From positions 1 through 64,000 of the forward strand of contig CANCRX010000004.1 of NCBI GenBank assembly GCA_947380655.1: a stretch of DNA of 64,000 nucleotides. The letters run 5' to 3'. The stretch comes from Alcaligenaceae bacterium. Lineage in GTDB: Bacteria > Pseudomonadota > Gammaproteobacteria > Burkholderiales > Burkholderiaceae_B. Positions 25,383 through 34,405 of this stretch are shown piece by piece. How positions within the stretch are numbered: the stretch's first letter is position 1; every line of letters begins with the position of its first letter. A program made the translations under genes and the position numbers. Under the pieces are notes generated by a model, which worked only from the letters and a program-made list of their open reading frames with translations, did no database searches and was not told the DNA's origin.

Positions 25383-26690
25383 TTATTTTTCTGACTGCAG
25401 GCGCATACTCGCACTTGCCGCGTGGGCCTGAAGACCTTCCCCAGTCGCAAGCTCGGCGGCAATTTTGCCCAGTGACTGCGCACCTGCGTGCGAGACATGA
25501 ATTAGGCTTGAGCGTTTCTGGAAATCATAGACACCCAGTGGCGAGGAAAAACGAGCGGTACGTGACGTCGGCAGCACGTGATTGGGTCCTGCGCAATAGT
25601 CTCCCAGAGACTCCGAGCTGTGTGGCCCCATGAAAATTGCCCCAGCGTGACGGATATGGCTGAGCCACTGATCCGGATTTTCAACAGAAACTTCAAGGTG
25701 CTCGGGGGCGATCTTGTTGCTGATTTCGCAAGCCTCGGCTAAATCCCGAACCAATATCAAGGCACCACGGTCGCGCAGACTGGTTGCGATAATTTCTGCC
25801 CGTGGCATGGTCGGTAACAGCTTTTCGATCGCTTGTTGCACTTGATCCAGATAGTCTGCATCAGGGCATAGCAAAATAGCCTGAGCCAGTTCGTCGTGTT
25901 CCGCTTGTGAAAACAAGTCCATGGCGATCCAGTCTGCAGGTGTTTTGCCATCACAGATAATCAGGATTTCACTCGGTCCCGCAATCATATCGATGCCAAC
26001 CGTACCAAACACGCGACGTTTGGCTGCTGCCACATAGGCGTTACCCGGACCGACAATTTTATCGACAGCAGGGATAGTTGCCGTGCCATAGGCCAGCGCA
26101 CCAACCGCCTGCGCACCACCAATGGCAAAAATTCGATCGACACCTGCGATGGCGGCTGCAGCCAACACCATCTGATTGCGCAGGCCACCCGGAGTCGGGG
26201 TGACCATGATGACTTCTTTGACGCCGGCGACTTTGGCAGGAATGGCATTCATCAACACTGACGACGGGTAAGCCGCCTTGCCGCCAGGCACGTACAGACC
26301 GACTCGGTCAAGCGGTGTGATTTGTTGTCCTAGCCTGGTGCCGTCTGACTCGGTGTAGGACCAGCTTTCCTGGCGCTGATGCGCGTGATAGCTACGCACC
26401 CGGTCAGCGGCTGTTTCGAGTGCGCTGCGCTGGGCGGCTGGCAGTTGCGCTAACGCACTGAGCCATTCGCTGCGTGGAATTTCCAGTGCGGCGACATCGG
26501 CTGCCTCAACGCGGTCGAATTCTCGCGTGAATTGAAGCAAGGCCGAATCGCCTTCTGTGCGGACGTGATGCAGAATACGACCGCAAGCGGTTTCGATTGC
26601 ATCGTCTTGCTCAGCATCAACTTTAAGCAGTTGACTCAGTTTGACACTGAAATCAGTGTCACGGGTATCCAGGCGGGAGAGAGTAGCCAT
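25383..26690 (-). CDS. hisD: Histidinol dehydrogenase
   Basis: A 435-residue HisD, a Zn/NAD enzyme that catalyses the last two oxidations to histidine. It has the signature segments VDKIVGPGNAYVAAAKR, MDLFSQAEHDELAQA and NKIAPEHLEV (the catalytic Glu-His). The C-terminal VSHAGAQSLGK block is typical. It lies 51 bp downstream of hisG; no aminotransferase gene follows. Confidence 0.97.
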   Translation of the reverse strand: MATLSRLDTRDTDFSVKLSQLLKVDAEQDDAIETACGRILHHVRTEGDSALLQFTREFDRVEAADVAALEIPRSEWLSALAQLPAAQRSALETAADRVRSYHAHQRQESWSYTESDGTRLGQQITPLDRVGLYVPGGKAAYPSSVLMNAIPAKVAGVKEVIMVTPTPGGLRNQMVLAAAAIAGVDRIFAIGGAQAVGALAYGTATIPAVDKIVGPGNAYVAAAKRRVFGTVGIDMIAGPSEILIICDGKTPADWIAMDLFSQAEHDELAQAILLCPDADYLDQVQQAIEKLLPTMPRAEIIATSLRDRGALILVRDLAEACEISNKIAPEHLEVSVENPDQWLSHIRHAGAIFMGPHSSESLGDYCAGPNHVLPTSRTARFSSPLGVYDFQKRSSLIHVSHAGAQSLGKIAAELATGEGLQAHAASASMRLQSEK

Positions 26691-26741
26691 TTGGTGTGTC
26701 CCCTTCTTATGGAAGGGTAAAAATATTCGGGTAGACCCTAA

Positions 26742-27422
26742 TCATGCCACAGCTGGGCGACTAGCACGTTCAAAAGCATCCAATATCGGCTGTAATTCAG
26801 CCTGACGTGTTTTGAGCGCAGCCCGATTGACGACCAGACGCGATGAAATCGGCATAATGTCCTCTACAGCAACCAGGTTATTTGCTTTGAGGGTGTTGCC
26901 TGTGGAGACCAGATCGACAATCGCGTCGGCTAGTCCAACAAGCGGGGCCAGTTCCATCGAGCCATACAGCTTGATGAGATCGACATACACACCTTTTGCA
27001 GCAAAGTGAGCGCGTGCAGCTTCTGTGTACTTGGTTGCAACGCGAAGCCGCGCACCTTGCTTGACTGCTGCAGCATAATCAAAGCCATTTTTGACTGCGA
27101 CGGCCAGACGGCATTTGGCGATGTTCAGGTCAATCGGCTGATACAGACCACCAGGATGGTTAGCAGCATGTTCAATCAGTACGTCTTTACCTGCGATCCC
27201 CAGATCTGCTGCGCCGTATTCAACGTAGGTCGGAACGTCAGACGCTCTCACAATAATCAGTCGCAAGTTGGGGTCGCTCGTCTCGATGATGAGCTTGCGG
27301 GATTGCTCGGGATTTTCGGAGACCTGAATCCCTGCCGCTTCGAGCAGCGGCAGCGTTTCTTCAAAAATGCGCCCTTTTGAGAGGGCCATGGTCAGCGGGC
27401 GCGGGCGCACGTCTGTGCTCAT
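26742..27422 (-). CDS. hisG: ATP phosphoribosyltransferase, short form
   Basis: A 226-residue short-form HisG, the committed step of histidine synthesis. It has ALSKGRIFEETLPLL at the N terminus and the PRPP-binding segment IVDLVSTGNTLKAN. Short HisG lacks the regulatory domain and needs HisZ, which is not in this window. First his gene, 39 bp after murA. No histidine-rich leader peptide is visible, so his-type attenuation is unlikely. Confidence 0.96.
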   Translation of the reverse strand: MSTDVRPRPLTMALSKGRIFEETLPLLEAAGIQVSENPEQSRKLIIETSDPNLRLIIVRASDVPTYVEYGAADLGIAGKDVLIEHAANHPGGLYQPIDLNIAKCRLAVAVKNGFDYAAAVKQGARLRVATKYTEAARAHFAAKGVYVDLIKLYGSMELAPLVGLADAIVDLVSTGNTLKANNLVAVEDIMPISSRLVVNRAALKTRQAELQPILDAFERASRPAVA

Positions 27423-27461
27423 GAGAATTCCTTCGGCGTATAACGTTGAATGACTAGTGGA

Positions 27462-28718
27462 TCACTTTGTAGTGCGTTCGATATTTGCGCCTAATTGTCG
27501 CAGTTTATGTTCCATGCGTTCGTAGCCGCGATCCAGATGATAAATCCGTTCGACAAAGGTTTCACCTTCAGCGGCCAGGCCTGCGATGACCAGGCTGGCT
27601 GATGCGCGTAAATCTGTCGCCATCACGGTTGCCCCTGAAAGCTTAGGGACACCGCGTACTACGGCAGTATGACCGTCGATATCGATATGGGCACCGAGCC
27701 GTCTGAGTTCCTGCACGTGCATAAAACGGTTTTCAAAAATCGTCTCAACGATCACCGAGGTGCCATCGGCCATGGCATTGAGTGCCATGAGTTGTGCCTG
27801 CATGTCGGTTGCAAAGCCGGGATATTCAATGGTGCGCATGTCTACGGCCTTAGGGCGAGTGGACATGCTGGCTTCAATCCAGTCTGGGCCGACAGATATT
27901 TGTAGACCCGCTTCCTGAAGCTTTGAAATGGTGGCGCCCATCGTTTCGGGTGCTGCATCGCGCAGCATTATTTTGCCGCCCGCCGCACCGACCGCGCACA
28001 AAAAGCTTCCTGCCTCGATACGGTCCGGGATCACGCGGTGGGATGCGCCATGCAAACGCTCTACACCCTCAATCACAATGCGGTCCGTTCCATGGCCTTT
28101 GATCTTGGCACCCATCTTGATCAGCAGCTCGGCCAGATCGATGACCTCGGGTTCACGCGCAGCATTTTCAAGAATGGTCTGACCCTCCGCGAGGACGGCT
28201 GCCATCATCAGGTTTTCAGTGCCGGTCACTGTGACCATGTCGGTACGCACGACTGCACCTTTGAGGCGAGGAGCACGTGCGACAACAAAGCCGTGTTCGA
28301 TTTTAATATCCGCGCCCAGCGCGGCAAGACCTTGAATATGCTGGTCAACAGGACGCTGGCCAATTGCGCAACCGCCCGGCAAACTGACCCGTGCTTCTCC
28401 AAAACGTGCGAGCAAAGGGCCAAGCACCAAAATCGAGGCGCGCATTGTTTTGACAAGCTCGTAGGGAGCTTCGAGTGTGGTGACCTGATCTGCAGTCAGG
28501 CTGACGCTGTCGTCACTATTGCGCACAGCACTGACCCCGAGCTGGGTTAAGAGCTTGAAGGTGGTCGCGATATCGTTGAGTTTCGGGACATTGGTCAGCG
28601 TAATCGTATCGGAGGTGAGCAAGCTCGCACACAGGATAGGCAGGGCTGCGTTTTTAGCGCCCGAGATACTGATCTCGCCTTTGAGCGGCACGCCGCCGAT
28701 GATGCGCAGCTTATCCAT
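27462..28718 (-). CDS. murA: UDP-N-acetylglucosamine 1-carboxyvinyltransferase
   Basis: A 418-residue MurA, the first committed step of peptidoglycan synthesis. Active-site Lys22 lies in GAKNAALP and the fosfomycin-target Cys117 in PGGCAIGQRPVD. It overlaps the BolA-like gene stop by one base (TAATG), so translation is coupled. Confidence 0.97.
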   Translation of the reverse strand: MDKLRIIGGVPLKGEISISGAKNAALPILCASLLTSDTITLTNVPKLNDIATTFKLLTQLGVSAVRNSDDSVSLTADQVTTLEAPYELVKTMRASILVLGPLLARFGEARVSLPGGCAIGQRPVDQHIQGLAALGADIKIEHGFVVARAPRLKGAVVRTDMVTVTGTENLMMAAVLAEGQTILENAAREPEVIDLAELLIKMGAKIKGHGTDRIVIEGVERLHGASHRVIPDRIEAGSFLCAVGAAGGKIMLRDAAPETMGATISKLQEAGLQISVGPDWIEASMSTRPKAVDMRTIEYPGFATDMQAQLMALNAMADGTSVIVETIFENRFMHVQELRRLGAHIDIDGHTAVVRGVPKLSGATVMATDLRASASLVIAGLAAEGETFVERIYHLDRGYERMEHKLRQLGANIERTTK

Positions 28719-28960
28719 TAACTGTTGGCCTTGAATTCTGCTGGAGTCAGTGTGCGCATGGAGAGCGCGTGAATTTCTTGTTTCATCCGGTCACCTAATA
28801 CGCTGTAGACCAACTGATGGCGCGCAATGGGGCGTTTGCCAGCAAACGCTTCGGAGACGATCACTGCTTCAAAATGCGAACCGTCACCAGTGACTTCGAG
28901 GTGTTCGCAGGCCAGACCTGCTGCGATATATGCACGGATATCTTCGGGTGTAGGCAACAT
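28718..28960 (-). CDS. BolA/IbaG-family protein
   Basis: An 80-residue BolA-type protein with the KH-like fold (YIAAGLACEHLEVTGDGSHFEAVIVSEAFAGK, then RHQLVYSVLGDRM). IbaG lies beside murA in E. coli as well. Family members bind monothiol glutaredoxins and iron-sulfur clusters. The family assignment is secure, the exact role is not. Confidence 0.93.
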   Translation of the reverse strand: MLPTPEDIRAYIAAGLACEHLEVTGDGSHFEAVIVSEAFAGKRPIARHQLVYSVLGDRMKQEIHALSMRTLTPAEFKANS

Positions 28961-29038
28961 GATGCAAGGTAATCCTTGTTGTTTTTAGCTGACTGGATAG
29001 TCACAAATGAATCGGGAATGTTGTGCTGTGTTTGACGA

Positions 29039-29830
29039 TCAGGTGCGCAGTTTGTAACCGCTTGCCAATAGCCTTAAAGCAAAGAGGCTCAGCGCTGCAA
29101 AGACACCCGCGACAACGGCCATGCTATGCCAGGGTGAAACGTCCGCTACGCCAAAAAATCCATAACGGAAGCCGTCAATCGTGTAAAAAATAGGATTCCA
29201 GTGCGTGACATGCTGCCAGAAAGGGGGCAGCGTATGCACAGAGTAAAACACCCCTGACAGAAATGTAGCAGGCATGATTAAAAAGTTTTGGAATGCTGCG
29301 AGCTGGTCAAATTTTTCTGAAGTCAGTCCGGCGATCAATCCCATGATGGCCATGATCCCGCAGGACAGTACAGCGAAGGTAATCGCCCAGAGAGGTTCTT
29401 TGACAGGTAAGGCAACAAAATACAAAGAAACCAGCCAAACGCAACAACCCACGGCAATGCCCCGTACGATGGCTGCCAATACATAGGCGCTGAAAATCTC
29501 ACGATGTGTCATGGGCGGCAACAGCATGAACACCAGATTGCCAGTCACTCGACTCTGAATCAGGGAGGAAGAGGGGTTGGCAAAAGCGTTTTGCAGCATG
29601 CTCATCATCATGAGCCCAGGAATCAGAAAGGCTGTGTAAGGAACCGAACCGTAGACTTGAACGTGATCTTGCAGAACTTGCGCAAAAATAACCAGATACA
29701 AAAGCGCCGTGATCACGGGGGCGGCAATCGTCTGGAAACTAACTTTCCAGAATCTTAATAACTCTTTTCCCAGCAAAGTGGGGAAGCCAGAGCCAGAGCC
29801 AGGGCGCGCTTGGAGAATGGGAGAGTTCAT
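29039..29830 (-). CDS. ABC-2 type transporter permease (YadH-like)
   Basis: A 263-residue ABC-2 permease with about six transmembrane helices and the conserved IMPATFLSGVFYSVHTLPPFW segment typical of the NodJ/YadH group. It pairs with the ATPase encoded immediately upstream (ATGA overlap). It probably exports a lipid or a polysaccharide-like compound, but the substrate is unknown. Its place after the mla genes suggests an envelope role. Confidence 0.93.
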   Translation of the reverse strand: MNSPILQARPGSGSGFPTLLGKELLRFWKVSFQTIAAPVITALLYLVIFAQVLQDHVQVYGSVPYTAFLIPGLMMMSMLQNAFANPSSSLIQSRVTGNLVFMLLPPMTHREIFSAYVLAAIVRGIAVGCCVWLVSLYFVALPVKEPLWAITFAVLSCGIMAIMGLIAGLTSEKFDQLAAFQNFLIMPATFLSGVFYSVHTLPPFWQHVTHWNPIFYTIDGFRYGFFGVADVSPWHSMAVVAGVFAALSLFALRLLASGYKLRT

Positions 29831-30618
29831 ACGATTTGCTCCAGTCTTGGGGCAGGCTCATTCATGATTTGAACAAATGCTTGCTCCAGGTTGCCCCCAC
29901 CATTTCGCTCGAGGAGATTTTTTGTTGTATCGAGCGCGACGATGCGACCGCGTTTAAGCATCGCAATCCGGTTGCACAAGGTTTCGGCTTCTTCGAGGTA
30001 GTGCGTCGTGAGCAAAATAGTATGGCCCGCGCGGTTCAACCGGGAAATGAATTCCCAAAGACTACGACGTAAATCCACATCGACGCCAGCAGTAGGCTCA
30101 TCGAGCACGATGACCGGTGGGCGGTGGACAAGCGCTTGCGCAACAAGCACCCGTCTTTTCATTCCTCCAGACAGGGCGCGCATGTTTGCGTCGGCTTTTT
30201 CTGTCAGACCGAGGTTCGCGAGAATCTCGTCGATCCAATCGTCATTATTTCTGAAACCAAAATAACCTGATTGGATTCTGAGCGTTTCGCGCACAGTAAA
30301 GAAAGGATCATAGACAAGCTCTTGTGGAACGACACCCAGTGAGCGACGGGCCTGTTGGTAATCATTGACCACATCAAAGCCGCAGACGCTCGCACGCCCA
30401 GTCGTTGCGCGAGAAAGACCCGCCAGTACGGAAATCAAAGTTGTTTTGCCAGCACCATTAGGACCAAGCAATGCGAAAAACTCACCATGATCGATGCTCA
30501 GCGACACGTCGTCGAGCGCTTGGAAACCGTCTCCTTGCGGTTTCTGGAACAACGATTTCCATCCATTTGAACGTGGTGGATAAACCTTACTGATATGTTC
30601 TATAGAAACAGCTGACAT
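29827..30618 (-). CDS. ABC transporter ATP-binding protein (YadG-like)
   Basis: A 263-residue ABC ATPase with Walker A GPNGAGKTT, signature LSGGMKRRV and Walker B VIVLDEPTAGVD. Its relationship is to the CcmA/YadG branch. It forms a two-gene exporter with the overlapping permease. It lies 56 bp after mlaC, where other Burkholderiales usually carry mlaB. Confidence 0.94.
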   Translation of the reverse strand: MSAVSIEHISKVYPPRSNGWKSLFQKPQGDGFQALDDVSLSIDHGEFFALLGPNGAGKTTLISVLAGLSRATTGRASVCGFDVVNDYQQARRSLGVVPQELVYDPFFTVRETLRIQSGYFGFRNNDDWIDEILANLGLTEKADANMRALSGGMKRRVLVAQALVHRPPVIVLDEPTAGVDVDLRRSLWEFISRLNRAGHTILLTTHYLEEAETLCNRIAMLKRGRIVALDTTKNLLERNGGGNLEQAFVQIMNEPAPRLEQIV

Positions 30619-30674
30619 GAATAGCGCGAGGCCTTAAATATGGAGGATGAGGGCTGAGCGCAGCCACAGTTTTG

Positions 30675-31313
30675 TTATTTGTTTTTTTGGTTTAGTGCTG
30701 CGATCAGTCCATCAATACCATTTTGTCCGATTTGCTGTGAAAACTGATTGCGATAGTTTTCAATGAGCCAGACGTTTTCAACATTGATGTCGTAGATTTT
30801 CCAACCCTGAGCTGTTTTTTCAAGCCGGTAGTCGAGTTGCACCGGTTGGGTGTTGGAGTGCTGCACCACCTGCGATTTCACGACCACATCTTTCGACTCT
30901 TCATCACCTCGAAATGCGAGTGTTTTCATGGTCGTGGAGTCGTCTACCCGGGTCAATGCACCACTGTAAGTACGCCCGAGCGTTGCACGAAATGCTTTAA
31001 CCAGTGCGGCTTGTTGCTCCGGGGTCGCTTGTTTCCAATAGCGTCCTGCTGACAGGCGAGTGGTCTTTTCAAAGTCGACGTAAGGCAGTAAAAGCTCATC
31101 AACGATTTGATTGACGCGTACGGTATCACCAGCACGTACTTTGCTGTCTGATTTAAGTGCGAGCAAAGCCTGATCAGCGACTTGTTGCACAAAGAGATTC
31201 GGCGCGCCATTGGGGTCAGGTTTGGTTTGTGGCTGTGCGTGGGCGATGCCCAGCAAAGCCCAGGCCATCACGAATACAGCTAGTAATTTTGTAGAAAGGA
31301 TGCGGTCAGTCAT
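30675..31313 (-). CDS. mlaC: Periplasmic phospholipid-binding protein MlaC
   Basis: A 212-residue MlaC with an N-terminal signal peptide ending near GIAHAQ. The family's YVDFEKTTRLSAGRYWKQATPEQQ block and GWKIYDINVENVWLIENYR C-terminal region are present. It ferries phospholipids between MlaA and the inner-membrane MlaFED complex. Downstream of mlaA with a 14 bp gap. Confidence 0.95.
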   Translation of the reverse strand: MTDRILSTKLLAVFVMAWALLGIAHAQPQTKPDPNGAPNLFVQQVADQALLALKSDSKVRAGDTVRVNQIVDELLLPYVDFEKTTRLSAGRYWKQATPEQQAALVKAFRATLGRTYSGALTRVDDSTTMKTLAFRGDEESKDVVVKSQVVQHSNTQPVQLDYRLEKTAQGWKIYDINVENVWLIENYRNQFSQQIGQNGIDGLIAALNQKNK

Positions 31314-31327
31314 GATTCGAGGTAATC

Positions 31328-32131
31328 CTATTTCTTCGCCGGAATGCCAAGCGCTTTTTCGTCTGCAGGCACATCTTCGAAGTCTTCGTAATTAGGTAGT
31401 GTTTCAGCTTCACCCTTTGTGCCGCGAATCTGCGCAGCACGTTTCTTAAGGTAGGCGTCACGGATAAAGCTATAGGGATCAGGCGCTGTTTTGTCAACCA
31501 TATTGGTCACATCGAGCAGTGCTTCACGACGTTCGACAATCTCAAAGCCATAGATGGAATTTCTAACGTCTACGTTGTGAACCATTTGTCCATAACCATA
31601 CTGGTTAAAGTATAAGTCTGGAATCTTGCCAGTACCATCCCTGAGCGTTGTCCCGCCGAGGATTGGCAGCACCATATAAGGACCGGAGCTGACACCCCAG
31701 ACGCCAAGCGTTACACCGAAATCGTTGGAAATGCGTTTGGCTCCATTCATGCTGGCCAAATCAAAGCAACCGCCAATACCCATGGTTGAATTCAGCAGAA
31801 AACGTCCCATTGTGTTGAGCGCATCTTCGTGACGACCTTGAATAGAGCTATTGATGAATGACCAGACTTCGCCAAGATTCAGAAAAATATTATTGATGCA
31901 GGAACGAACAGGCTGAGGGGTGATAAAGGCGTAGGCCTCGGCTACCGGCTTAAATAACGCACGGTCGACCGCGTCATTGAATTCGTAGACAGAGCGGTTG
32001 GAAGATTCCCATGGATCCTGCGGATTGGCAGGACCGAGCGTCTTGGTGGCACAGCCTGCAAGCAACATCACAGCGAGCGCGCTGCTCATCGCTGTTACGA
32101 ATCGAGGGTTAACTACTGGTAGTGTTCTCAT
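31328..32131 (-). CDS. mlaA: Outer-membrane lipoprotein MlaA (VacJ)
   Basis: A 267-residue MlaA lipoprotein. With the ATG at 32131 the signal peptide ends in the lipobox LLAGC, Cys27. The conserved NPQDPWESSNRSVYEFND and FGVTLGVWGVSSGPYMVLPI blocks identify it. It removes phospholipids from the outer leaflet of the outer membrane. A longer start at 32164 would overlap mlaD. Encoded in the mla operon here, unlike E. coli. Confidence 0.96.
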   Translation of the reverse strand: MRTLPVVNPRFVTAMSSALAVMLLAGCATKTLGPANPQDPWESSNRSVYEFNDAVDRALFKPVAEAYAFITPQPVRSCINNIFLNLGEVWSFINSSIQGRHEDALNTMGRFLLNSTMGIGGCFDLASMNGAKRISNDFGVTLGVWGVSSGPYMVLPILGGTTLRDGTGKIPDLYFNQYGYGQMVHNVDVRNSIYGFEIVERREALLDVTNMVDKTAPDPYSFIRDAYLKKRAAQIRGTKGEAETLPNYEDFEDVPADEKALGIPAKK

Positions 32132-32132
32132 C

Positions 32133-32639
32133 TCAGTCTGCTTGCTCTTTTTGCGGCGGCTCACTTGGCGTTGCAGGCGTACCTTGCTTTTCAGCGGTGC
32201 TATACAAAAACTTGCTGATCAGGGTTTCCAGCACGATAGCGCTTTGCGTCATGCTAATGACGTTACCATTTTCAAGATTTTTATCTTCGCCACCTGGCTC
32301 AATGCCGATATATTGTTCTCCGAGCAAGCCGGAGGTCAGAATTTTGGCTGAAGAGTCCGTTGGAAAGGCAAAACTTTTTTCCATTTTGAGTGTTACCACG
32401 GCCTGGAAGGTTTTGTCGTCAAGTCTGATATCAGCAACACGCCCGACCACGACCCCTGCGCTTTTGACCGGAGCACGTACTTTCAGACCACCAATGTTAT
32501 CGAATTTGGCGGAAAGGTTGTAAGTTGAAGAAAACGTAAAAGTGCTGAAATTGCCTGCACGCAGCGCCAGAAATGCCAGAGCGACGGCTCCTAGCAAAAC
32601 AAATAAGCCTACCCACCAGTCATTTTTTTCGTTGGACAT
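32133..32639 (-). CDS. mlaD: MCE-domain protein MlaD
   Basis: A 168-residue MlaD with one N-terminal membrane helix (VGLFVLLGAVALAFLAL) and an MCE domain (FDNIGGLKVRAPVKSAGVVVG). It forms a periplasmic hexameric ring on MlaFE. The C-terminal tail is short and rich in Pro and Glu. Confidence 0.96.
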   Translation of the reverse strand: MSNEKNDWWVGLFVLLGAVALAFLALRAGNFSTFTFSSTYNLSAKFDNIGGLKVRAPVKSAGVVVGRVADIRLDDKTFQAVVTLKMEKSFAFPTDSSAKILTSGLLGEQYIGIEPGGEDKNLENGNVISMTQSAIVLETLISKFLYSTAEKQGTPATPSEPPQKEQAD

Positions 32640-32654
32640 TTTGTGGCTCCAGAA

Positions 32655-33443
32655 TCAGTTGCTGAACATGAGTGCAGTCAGCAGAAAATCAAGTCCCAGT
32701 ACGGATAGCGAACTGGTCACGACAGTACGAGTCGTCGCATGTGCGACGCCTTCGGGGGTAGGTTGTGCCTGCCAGCCCTCATAAAGAGCGATGAGGGTCA
32801 CAGCGATACCGAACACAAAGCTTTTAATCACGCCGTTGGCGACATCTTTCCAGACGTCAACACCAGACTGCATCTGAGACCAAAAGGCTCCTGTATCGAT
32901 ACCGATGAGCAGTACACCGACTGCCCACCCCCCGAGAATGCCGACCATGGAAAAGACGGCGGCCAAGATCGGCATGGCAATCACGCCCCCCCAGAAGCGC
33001 GGCACCAGCACGCGACGAATCGGATCGACCGCCATGACTTCCATGGCTGCGAGTTGTTCGCCAGCTTTCATCAAACCAATCTCGGCGGTCAGCGAGGTGC
33101 CTGCACGGCCCGCGAATAACAGTGCTGTGACGACTGGTCCGAGTTCGCGCGTGAGCGATAGTGCGACCAGCAATCCCAGTGCTTCTTCAGAGCCATAGCG
33201 GTTAAGGGTGTAATACCCTTGCAAGCCCAAAACAAATCCTACGAATAGTCCTGACACCGCGATAATCAGCAGTGAATAATTTCCAATGAAATGCACTTGC
33301 TGAGAAACCAGCCGCGGGCGTTGAAACACGATGCTGCTGCGGGTGAGCAAGGTTAAAAAGAACCGGGTAAAAAATCCGAGCCCTTTGAGGCGTAACCGCG
33401 TTTGTTTGCCAAGCTGCGTCAAAAAGCTAGAGCGCTGATTCAT
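32655..33443 (-). CDS. mlaE: Mla ABC transporter permease MlaE
   Basis: A 262-residue MlaE/YrbE-type permease with about five transmembrane helices and the conserved EIGLMKAGEQLAAMEVM segment. It partners MlaF, overlapping its stop by 4 bases (ATGA). Confidence 0.96.
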   Translation of the reverse strand: MNQRSSFLTQLGKQTRLRLKGLGFFTRFFLTLLTRSSIVFQRPRLVSQQVHFIGNYSLLIIAVSGLFVGFVLGLQGYYTLNRYGSEEALGLLVALSLTRELGPVVTALLFAGRAGTSLTAEIGLMKAGEQLAAMEVMAVDPIRRVLVPRFWGGVIAMPILAAVFSMVGILGGWAVGVLLIGIDTGAFWSQMQSGVDVWKDVANGVIKSFVFGIAVTLIALYEGWQAQPTPEGVAHATTRTVVTSSLSVLGLDFLLTALMFSN

Positions 33444-34273
33444 CTCTGACCTCTTTGCATCGCAAGCCAGGACTGGAATGCATTGGTTTCAGGATAGTCG
33501 AAGGCGACAGGGCCGTCTGCCTGACCCTGAAGAAATTGCTGAACATACGGGTCTGCTGAGGTGCCCAGGGTCGCAGGTGTGCCGTGAGCTTTCATCACAC
33601 CCTGACCGACCAGGTAGACCTGATCAGCGATTGCAAAGGACTCTGCGACATCGTGGGTGATCACGATCGAAGCACAGCCTAACTTATCAGAGAGGTGGCG
33701 GATCAGCCTTGCGGTAATGCCCATTGAGATCGGATCAAGACCAGCGAAAGGCTCATCGTATAAGACGAGTTCTGGCTCAAGCACTACGGCGCGAGCCAGA
33801 GCAACGCGTCTGGCCATACCACCTGAGATTTGGGAGATCTTAAGATGTGCGGCGGCACGCAAGCCCACCGCATTTAACTTGTCGAGTACGCGCTCAAGTA
33901 ATTTGGCGGGCTTCATATGCAAATGTTCACGCAGCGGAAAGGCGACGTTTTCAAATACATTGAGATCGGTAAAGAGTGCACCTTGTTGAAACAGCACGCC
34001 CATACGCTGGCGTAAGGATTCAATTTTTGCCCGGTCGGCATGAGCCAGATTTTGACCAAACACCTCAACCGTTCCGGATTTGGCGACTAGTTGGCCTGTT
34101 GCTGCGCGTAACAGCGTTGTTTTACCTGAGCCCGAGCCTCCCATCATTGCAACAACCTGACCACGCAATACTTCGAGTGAGATATCGCGCAGCACAGTGA
34201 ACTCACCATAGCCTAGCGTTACGTTCTCAAGACGTAAAACAGGATCACTAGGATACAAAGGTGGCGCGAGCAT
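33440..34273 (-). CDS. mlaF: Mla ABC transporter ATPase MlaF
   Basis: An ABC ATPase with Walker A GGSGSGKTT, signature ISGGMARRVALARA and Walker B LVLYDEPFAGLD, giving 277 residues from the ATG at 34273. An ATG at 34321 would add 16 hydrophobic residues. I prefer the shorter form because the longer would sit about 11 bases from a putative TACAAT -10 box at 34339-34344, and its N terminus is unlike the family. First gene of the mla operon. Confidence 0.94.
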   Translation of the reverse strand: MLAPPLYPSDPVLRLENVTLGYGEFTVLRDISLEVLRGQVVAMMGGSGSGKTTLLRAATGQLVAKSGTVEVFGQNLAHADRAKIESLRQRMGVLFQQGALFTDLNVFENVAFPLREHLHMKPAKLLERVLDKLNAVGLRAAAHLKISQISGGMARRVALARAVVLEPELVLYDEPFAGLDPISMGITARLIRHLSDKLGCASIVITHDVAESFAIADQVYLVGQGVMKAHGTPATLGTSADPYVQQFLQGQADGPVAFDYPETNAFQSWLAMQRGQR

Positions 34274-34405
34274 GGTGAACCATAAAGGTCGGACGGTGAG
34301 CCAAAGGGCACGGGCGACCATAGCCGCCCAAGATGCTTATTGTATCCCGATCTCCTAAGGGTTTTGCCTGATATTGATTGGCAAAGCCGGACTTAGCAAA
34401 AATAA

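Noticed and set aside
27423..27461. Histidine attenuator before hisG
   Set aside because: The murA-hisG gap is 39 bp with no leader peptide of His codons and no terminator hairpin.
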